This document shows positions 59,120 to 64,000 of a stretch of DNA of 64,000 nucleotides, piece after piece. The notes under the pieces are model-generated. The model made no database searches. It saw nothing but the letters and a program-made list of their open reading frames with translations, and was not told where the DNA came from. This stretch comes from Microbacterium esteraromaticum (GTDB taxonomy: Bacteria; Actinomycetota; Actinomycetes; Actinomycetales; Microbacteriaceae), in the NCBI RefSeq assembly GCF_016907315.1, contig NZ_JAFBBS010000001.1, forward strand, positions 2,790,001 through 2,854,000. Reading direction: 5' to 3'. The position numbers were made by a program, and so were the translations under genes. Each line of letters begins with the position of its first letter. Within the stretch, counting starts at the first letter, position 1.

Positions 59120-60397
59120 ATGGGTGTGGTCTCAGATGGCAAGAAGGCGTATCGACTGCTGCAGAAGGCCCTCGCCTCGCGTTCAGCCGTGCAGCGGGTG
59201 CGTCGACGGCTCGCCGCGCAGGGGCCGCATCCGCATCAGCACTACCGCATCGCGGTCTACTTCGCTGACGGGGCGGTCAACATGTACCAGATGCGTCAGT
59301 GGTACCGTCCGCTCGCGGAGCTCGCGAAGCGCTGGCCCGTCGTCGTGCTCTCGCGCAGCGCGACCGGCGCCGAGAAGCTGATCGAGGAGGACGGCCCGCC
59401 CGTGGCCTTCGTGCCCACGGTGCGCGATCTCGAGAAGTTCATCGCCAAGCAGGACATCCGCATCGTCCTCTACGTGAACCAGAACACCCGCAATTTCCAG
59501 ATGTTCCGCTACGGCCGTCGCTGGCATGTGTTCATCAACCACGGCGAGTCCGACAAGATGTACATGACCACGAATCAGTACAAGGCATACGACTACGCGC
59601 TGATCGCGGGTCAGGCGGCGCGGGAACGGCTGAGCCGCACTCTGTGGGACTACGACCTCGACAAGCGCGCGATCGAGATCGGCCGGCCGCAGGCCGACCA
59701 TTATTCGGGCACCCTCCCGTACACGCCGGATGAGCGTCAGGTCGTTCTCTACGCACCCACCTGGGAGGGGGACCGTCCGTCGGCGCACTACGGCTCGATC
59801 GTCTCGCACGGTGAGAAGCTCGTCACCGAGTTGCTGGCCACAGGGCATCACCGGGTGATCTACCGTCCGCACCCGCGCAGCGGCGTGGTCGACGACGAGT
59901 ACGGCGCCGCGCACCGGCGGATCCTGGCGGCGATCGCGGAGGCGAACGCCGCAAATGCCGCAGCGCAGCACGTGTACGACGACGGACCGGAGCTCGGCTG
60001 GCAGCTCGCCGCCGCCGACGTCGCAGTCGTCGACATCTCCGCGATGGTCTACGACCGTCTCGCCGCAGGCAAGCCGCTGCTGATCACGCGGCCGGCCGAC
60101 GAGCGCGCATCCATCGACACCACGGGGTACCTCTCGGCGTGCGAATGGCTCACCGTGGACGGCGCCGCCGACATCGTCGCCGAGGTCGAGCGGGTCGCGG
60201 CCGACGACGAGGCGGTCACGCGCCTGCGGACCTGGGTGCAGCACTACTTCGGCGACACGACGCCGGGGGCGGCGACCGCGAAGTTCCATGGCGCCATCGA
60301 GCAGCTCATGCAGAAGTGGGACGAGTGGCACGCCCGGGATGCGGGTGGCGACGCCCCCGACGATGACGACCAAGACGCCCCCGAGGACGACGACTGA
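59120..60397 (+). CDS. CDP-glycerol glycerophosphotransferase family protein 4 (tandem paralogue)
   Basis: 425 residues, a close paralogue of the preceding protein: shared D-G-K/D-A-K-K-A-Y-R-L-L start, R-I-A-V-Y-F-A-D, V-L-Y-V-N-Q-N-T-R-N-F-Q-M-F-R, H-G-E-S-D-K-M-Y-M and Y-R-P-H-P-R-S-G. An acidic Asp-rich tail of 20 residues is unique to this copy. TATCCT (59108-59113) plus 6 bases precede the ATG, so it has its own leaderless promoter although the paralogue ends only 31 bases upstream. birA starts on the last base of its stop. Confidence 0.85.
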   Translation: MGVVSDGKKAYRLLQKALASRSAVQRVRRRLAAQGPHPHQHYRIAVYFADGAVNMYQMRQWYRPLAELAKRWPVVVLSRSATGAEKLIEEDGPPVAFVPTVRDLEKFIAKQDIRIVLYVNQNTRNFQMFRYGRRWHVFINHGESDKMYMTTNQYKAYDYALIAGQAARERLSRTLWDYDLDKRAIEIGRPQADHYSGTLPYTPDERQVVLYAPTWEGDRPSAHYGSIVSHGEKLVTELLATGHHRVIYRPHPRSGVVDDEYGAAHRRILAAIAEANAANAAAQHVYDDGPELGWQLAAADVAVVDISAMVYDRLAAGKPLLITRPADERASIDTTGYLSACEWLTVDGAADIVAEVERVAADDEAVTRLRTWVQHYFGDTTPGAATAKFHGAIEQLMQKWDEWHARDAGGDAPDDDDQDAPEDDD

Positions 60398-61161
60398 TGC
60401 AGCTGCCGCGCACACGCGCGCTCGCCGATCCGCTGATCGTCCTCGACACCTGCGGTTCGACCAACGCCGAGCTGCGGGGTCGTATCGAGGCGGGGGAGCG
60501 CCTGGGACACCCCGCCATGCTGCTCACCGACGCGCAGACGGCCGGCCGTGGCCGGCTGGATCGCACCTGGGCGACCCCGGCGGGCTCGGCGCTCGCCGCG
60601 TCGACACTGCTGCGCGACCTGCCGGCCGACATCGACGCATGGGGGTGGGTCCCGCTGGCGGCAGGTGTCGCGATGACGGATGCTGTGGCTGCGCAGCTTC
60701 CCGGGCGCGACGTGGGGCTCAAGTGGCCGAACGACGTGCTCGTCGACGGACGGAAGATCTGCGGCATCCTCGCCGAGGTCACCGCGCAGGGGATCGTCGT
60801 CGGCACCGGCGTGAATACATCGATGACCGAGGCCCAGCTGCCGGTGCAGACCGCGACCTCCTTCGCGGTCCTGGGCGTGAGCGTCGACGCCGACAGGCTG
60901 CTGGCCGAGTACCTGTCCGAGCTCATCGCTCTCGTCGACGGACTCATCAAGAGCGCCGACGCCGTCGCGTCCGGCCTGCACGCCGAAGCCGAACGGCGCT
61001 GCCTCAGCATCGGCCGGGATGTGGACGTCACGCTGCCCGGCGGAGACGTGCTGCACGGACGCGCTGTGCGGCTGCAGCACGACGGATGCCTGGTGGTGGA
61101 CATCGGCGGGACGACGAGGGCAGTGGCATCCGGAGATGTCGTCCACGCCCGCCTCGCCTGA
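60397..61161 (+). CDS. birA: Biotin--[acetyl-CoA-carboxylase] ligase, monofunctional
   Basis: 254 residues. S-T-N-A-E-L, G-R-G-R-L-D-R-T-W, L-K-W-P-N-D-V-L-V-D-G-R-K-I-C-G-I-L and G-T-G-V-N form the catalytic core, with a small C-terminal SH3-like domain. It lacks the N-terminal DNA-binding domain of bifunctional BirA. It attaches biotin to acyl-CoA carboxylase carrier domains. TGATG overlap with the preceding gene suggests cotranscription with the wall-polymer genes, probably without functional linkage. Confidence 0.93.
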   Translation: MQLPRTRALADPLIVLDTCGSTNAELRGRIEAGERLGHPAMLLTDAQTAGRGRLDRTWATPAGSALAASTLLRDLPADIDAWGWVPLAAGVAMTDAVAAQLPGRDVGLKWPNDVLVDGRKICGILAEVTAQGIVVGTGVNTSMTEAQLPVQTATSFAVLGVSVDADRLLAEYLSELIALVDGLIKSADAVASGLHAEAERRCLSIGRDVDVTLPGGDVLHGRAVRLQHDGCLVVDIGGTTRAVASGDVVHARLA

Positions 61162-61239
61162 ACGCGAGCGGGCACGCCCCGATCCGGCACGCCCGGCGGG
61201 CCTGCCGCGCCGACGCCGGGTCGCGGGCACAATGGAGGT

Positions 61240-61785
61240 GTGACCCAGCCCGTGACTCTCGGTGGTCGGCCGAAGATGCCGCCCCCGGGTGCGCCTGTCG
61301 AAGAGCTGCTGGTGGCGCGTTTTCGCAGCCACGCACGGCGGCTGTTCTGGCCGGCCCTGCTGCTCATCGCGACGACGGGTGCGACGGCGTACCTCTACGG
61401 CAATCTGCCCGCTCCGTTCGAGGACTGGATGCTGCTGGCCGCCGCTGGAATCGTGATCCTGCTGTTCGTCGTGCTGCCGTACCTGTTCTGGATCTCGCGC
61501 ACCTGCACGATCACCACGCGCCGGGTCATCCTGCGCGAGGGACTCGGCTCTCGGCGCAGACGGGAGCTCTCGCACATGCGCGGCTACTCGATCGGCGTGC
61601 GCCGGGGCCCGCTGCAACGACTGTGGGGCGCAGGGACGATCACGCTGAGCAACGGCGTCGACGCACCCATGCGACTGCAGAACGTTCCGATGGCCAACCT
61701 CGTGCACGAGGTGCTCGCCGACCAGGTCGAGGTGAACCAGATCCTCGCTCATCGCGACGCCCAGGCGGCGAGTCCGTCCGTCTGA
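61240..61785 (+). CDS. PH (bPH2-like) domain membrane protein
   Basis: 181 residues. Two transmembrane helices (about 35-55 and 62-83) precede a bacterial PH-like domain with T-I-T-T-R-R-V-I-L-R-E-G-L and L-W-G-A-G-T-I-T-L-S-N-G. Function unknown; it is a common actinobacterial gene beside purK. The GTG follows CACAAT (61228-61233) by exactly 6 bases, so it is leaderless. Confidence 0.85.
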   Translation: MTQPVTLGGRPKMPPPGAPVEELLVARFRSHARRLFWPALLLIATTGATAYLYGNLPAPFEDWMLLAAAGIVILLFVVLPYLFWISRTCTITTRRVILREGLGSRRRRELSHMRGYSIGVRRGPLQRLWGAGTITLSNGVDAPMRLQNVPMANLVHEVLADQVEVNQILAHRDAQAASPSV

Positions 61786-61848
61786 CCTCGGGGCGTCCGA
61801 GGGCACTCGCGGAGTGCGCGAGAATGGATGCGACGAAAGGGGCGCTGC

Positions 61849-62970
61849 ATGACCGTGCGCGTGGGTGTGATCGGCGGAGGACAGCTTGCTCGGATGATGA
61901 TCGCTCCTGCGGTCGAACTCGGGCTCGACATCCGGGTGCTCGCCGAGGACGAGGGCATGTCGGCCCAGCTCGCGGCCACGGCGGTGGGCGACTACCGCGA
62001 CCTCGAGACCGTGCGTGCCTTCGCCAATGACGTCGACGTCATCACCTTCGACCACGAGCACGTCCCGCAGGAGGTGCTTCGCGCGCTCGTCGCTGACGGT
62101 GCGCAGGTGCATCCGGGCCCCGACGCCCTGCAGTACGCGCAGGACAAGCTGGTCATGCGAGCGCGGCTCGCCGAGCTCGGCGTGCCGCAGCCCGACTGGG
62201 CGCCGGTGCGCGATGCCGACGAGCTGCAGCGCTTCATCGACGAGCACAACGGAGGCGCGGTGGTGAAGACGCCGAGGGGCGGTTATGACGGCAAGGGCGT
62301 GCGGGTCGTGCGCTCGGGCGCCGAGGCCGCCGACTGGTTCGACGCCGCAGCCGGCGAGGCCCTGCTCGTCGAGGAGCTCGTTTCCTTCCGTCGCGAGCTG
62401 GCGCAGCAGATCGCCCGTCGCCCGAGCGGCGACATGGCCGCCTACCCGGTCGTCGAGACCGTCCAGCGCGACGGCGTGTGCGCCGAGGTCATCGCGCCGG
62501 CGCCCGACACGACAGAGCGGCTCGTCGAGGTCGCCGAGCAGATCGGCCGGCGGATCGCCGAGGGCATCGGCGTGACGGGGATGCTGGCGGTCGAGCTCTT
62601 CGAGACCGATGACGAGCGGATCCTGGTGAACGAGCTGGCCATGCGTCCGCACAACAGCGGTCACTGGAGCCAGGACGGCGCCGTCACCGGGCAGTTCGAG
62701 CAGCACCTGCGGGCCGTCGCCGACCTTCCTCTCGGCGGCACCGAACCTCGTCAGCCGTGGACGGTCATGATCAACATCCTCGGGGGCCCGCAGGACGGAA
62801 CCCTCGCGGAGCGATTCGCCCCCGCCATGCAGCAGCACCCCGAGGCGAAGATCCACACCTACGGCAAGGCTCCGCGCCCTGGTCGCAAGGTCGGTCACGT
62901 GAACGTCTCGGGCGACGATCTCGACGATGTCGCCTACATCGCACGGGTCACCGCGTCGCTCTTCCTCTGA
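61849..62970 (+). CDS. purK: 5-(carboxyamino)imidazole ribonucleotide synthase
   Basis: 373 residues, ATP-grasp. G-V-I-G-G-G-Q-L-A-R-M near the start, K-T-P-R-G-G-Y-D-G-K-G, V-E-E-L-V-S-F and N-E-L-A-M-R-P-H-N-S-G-H. It makes N5-CAIR from AIR, bicarbonate and ATP in purine synthesis. GAAAGGGG lies before the ATG at 61849; GAGAAT (61820-61825) may be its -10 with a leader of about 17 bases. purE, the next step, follows 79 bases later with its own promoter. Confidence 0.95.
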   Translation: MTVRVGVIGGGQLARMMIAPAVELGLDIRVLAEDEGMSAQLAATAVGDYRDLETVRAFANDVDVITFDHEHVPQEVLRALVADGAQVHPGPDALQYAQDKLVMRARLAELGVPQPDWAPVRDADELQRFIDEHNGGAVVKTPRGGYDGKGVRVVRSGAEAADWFDAAAGEALLVEELVSFRRELAQQIARRPSGDMAAYPVVETVQRDGVCAEVIAPAPDTTERLVEVAEQIGRRIAEGIGVTGMLAVELFETDDERILVNELAMRPHNSGHWSQDGAVTGQFEQHLRAVADLPLGGTEPRQPWTVMINILGGPQDGTLAERFAPAMQQHPEAKIHTYGKAPRPGRKVGHVNVSGDDLDDVAYIARVTASLFL

Positions 62971-63049
62971 GCCGATCGGGGGTGCCGACGAGCCGACGCG
63001 GCGCGTGCCGCTGCGAACTTCTCACAGAGGCGCCCCGTAACCTGTCATG

Positions 63050-63565
63050 GTGACTGAGCCACTGCACTCCTCGAGCTCGCCCCTGGTCGGCGTCGTGATG
63101 GGATCCGACTCCGACTGGCGCGTGATGGGCGACGCCTCACAGGCGCTCACCGACTTCGGCATCGCGCATGAGGTCGAGGTCGTGTCGGCGCACCGCACGC
63201 CAGACAAGCTGATGAGCTACGCGCGAGAGGCACGCAGCCGCGGTGTCCGCGTCATCATCGCGGGCGCCGGGGGAGCAGCGCACCTGCCCGGCATGATCGC
63301 CTCGATGACCGCCCTGCCGGTCATCGGCGTCCCGGTGCCGCTCGCATATCTCGACGGCATGGACTCGCTGCTGTCGATCGTGCAGATGCCCGCCGGCATC
63401 CCCGTCGCGACCGTGTCGATCGGTGGTGCGCGCAACGCCGGCCTGCTCGCGGCTCGCATCCTGGGCACCTCCGATGCGGCTCTCGCGGATCGCGTCGAGG
63501 AGTACGCGGCCGAGCTCGAGCGTCAGGTCGAGCAGAAGAACCATCGGCTGAAGGACTCCCTGTGA
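63050..63565 (+). CDS. purE: 5-(carboxyamino)imidazole ribonucleotide mutase
   Basis: 171 residues, class I Pur[34 protein letters not shown] and the C-terminal N-A-G-L-L-A are active-site motifs. It converts N5-CAIR to CAIR as an octamer. An ATG at 63047 sits only 3 bases after the -10-like TAACCT (63038-63043); the GTG at 63050 has the standard 6-base spacing and is preferred. GTGA overlap with the LCP gene. Confidence 0.94.
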   Translation: MTEPLHSSSSPLVGVVMGSDSDWRVMGDASQALTDFGIAHEVEVVSAHRTPDKLMSYAREARSRGVRVIIAGAGGAAHLPGMIASMTALPVIGVPVPLAYLDGMDSLLSIVQMPAGIPVATVSIGGARNAGLLAARILGTSDAALADRVEEYAAELERQVEQKNHRLKDSL

Positions 63566-64000
63566 CCTTGGCCGCTCCGCACGCCTCCGCGCGAGGCGGG
63601 CGGCCGCTCATCGAGACGCGCCCGCTGCGCTACCCCGACACCGCCGACGAGGCCACGATGGCGCGACGGGGCTGGTGGCTCGTCGTGCTGAACGCGCTCA
63701 TCCCCGGGTCGGCGCAGGTGCTCGCCGGAAACAGGCGTCTCGGGCGCTTCGGCCTCGGCGCGACCCTGTCGGGCTGGCTCCTCGTGCTCATCGGCGCGGG
63801 CCTCGCGCTGTTCGGCCGCGGTGCGCTCGTCTGGCTCGTCGTCGGCCCGCTGTCGTGGTTCGTGCTCACCCTCGTGCAGGTGCTGCTCATCGGCTACGCG
63901 ATCCTGTGGGTCGTGCTCACGATCGACGCCCTGCGCCTGGTGCGGCTGATCAGGGTGCCGACCGTGTCACGCTGGGCGCTGCCCGTGGCATCCGTCCTGG
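63562..64000 (+). CDS. LCP (LytR-CpsA-Psr) family protein, N-terminal part
   Basis: The visible 146 residues hold a basic N-terminus, R-P-L-R-Y-P-D, the motif [20 protein letters not shown] and four hydrophobic helices. This is the N-terminal membrane module of many Microbacteriaceae LCP proteins; the catalytic domain lies beyond the window, so the family call rests on this module and on context. LCP enzymes link undecaprenyl-bound glycopolymers to peptidoglycan, which fits the glycerophosphotransferase cluster 3-10 kb upstream. GTGA overlap with purE. Confidence 0.6.
   Translation, partial: MTLAAPHASARGGRPLIETRPLRYPDTADEATMARRGWWLVVLNALIPGSAQVLAGNRRLGRFGLGATLSGWLLVLIGAGLALFGRGALVWLVVGPLSWFVLTLVQVLLIGYAILWVVLTIDALRLVRLIRVPTVSRWALPVASVL

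Noticed and set aside
60244..62898. Open frame of 884 codons on the minus strand
   Set aside because: It runs antisense through birA, the PH-domain gene and purK, which have clear family motifs. It is His/Arg/Asp-rich low-complexity sequence caused by the high GC third-position bias.
1..64000. Insertion sequences, prophage, integrons or CRISPR arrays
   Set aside because: No transposase, integrase or phage protein, no terminal inverted repeats flanked by duplications, and no regularly spaced direct repeats were seen.

Overview
The window is a gene-dense stretch of high-GC (about 70 %) actinobacterial chromosome. Gene content, protein sequences and the very frequent heptamer GGCATCC/GGATGCC point to a Microbacteriaceae member, most likely Microbacterium or a close relative. 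There are no insertion sequences, phage genes, CRISPR arrays or rRNA genes. About 57 protein genes, one short cysteine-rich leader ORF and one initiator tRNA are supported. At 28 transcription-unit starts a TANNNT-like -10 hexamer lies 6-8 bases (usually exactly 6) before the ATG/GTG. Leaderless transcription is therefore probably the rule here, and I used it to choose many start codons.

Layout. 1-18.4 kb is core metabolism and envelope: a CPBP protease (partial), typA, a secreted muralytic protein, an XRE/cupin regulator divergent from azlCD, ferredoxin and the lysine/diaminopimelate genes dapC, dapD and dapE, citrate synthase, a DEAD-box helicase, a PIG-V-like mannosyltransferase, a DUF3117 protein, an O-methyltransferase, tatB, mrp, a DUF1003 protein and an MgtE-N/CBS protein. 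The gene order is a condensed version of the typA-fdxC-dapD-dapE-tatB-mrp region remembered from Mycobacterium. 18.4-28 kb is mixed housekeeping: stress and membrane proteins, hydrolases, prolidase-type peptidase, and a transsulfuration pair (cystathionine beta-synthase and gamma-synthase) preceded by a polycysteine leader peptide.

28-48 kb is collinear with the mycobacterial rhlE - ferritin-like - DUF3107 - adnA - adnB - nudC - uvrD2 - DUF2342 - PDZ/Lon - UPF0182 block. It adds an APH-fold pseudokinase and an orphan ThiF/TOMM-like protein, both of which overlap their convergent helicase neighbours. 48-54 kb holds tRNA-fMet, an amino-acid permease, a nitrilase-family hydrolase, an aminotransferase and an HtrA protease.

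54-60.4 kb is a cell-wall glycopolymer locus: four CDP-glycerol glycerophosphotransferase-family proteins (two of them a tandem duplicate) and a family 2 glycosyltransferase. It is followed by birA, a PH-domain protein, purK, purE and the start of an LCP-family protein, the enzyme class that attaches such polymers to peptidoglycan.

The most interesting signals are: the leaderless Cys-Arg-Cys-Cys leader ORF before cbs-metB, where the Cbs protein has lost its regulatory Bateman module; a perfect 17-bp palindrome that looks like the htrA terminator but carries the next gene's -10 box in its loop and its start codon in one arm; the catalytically dead phosphotransferase next to the AdnAB break-resection machine; and the long antisense overlaps in that block.
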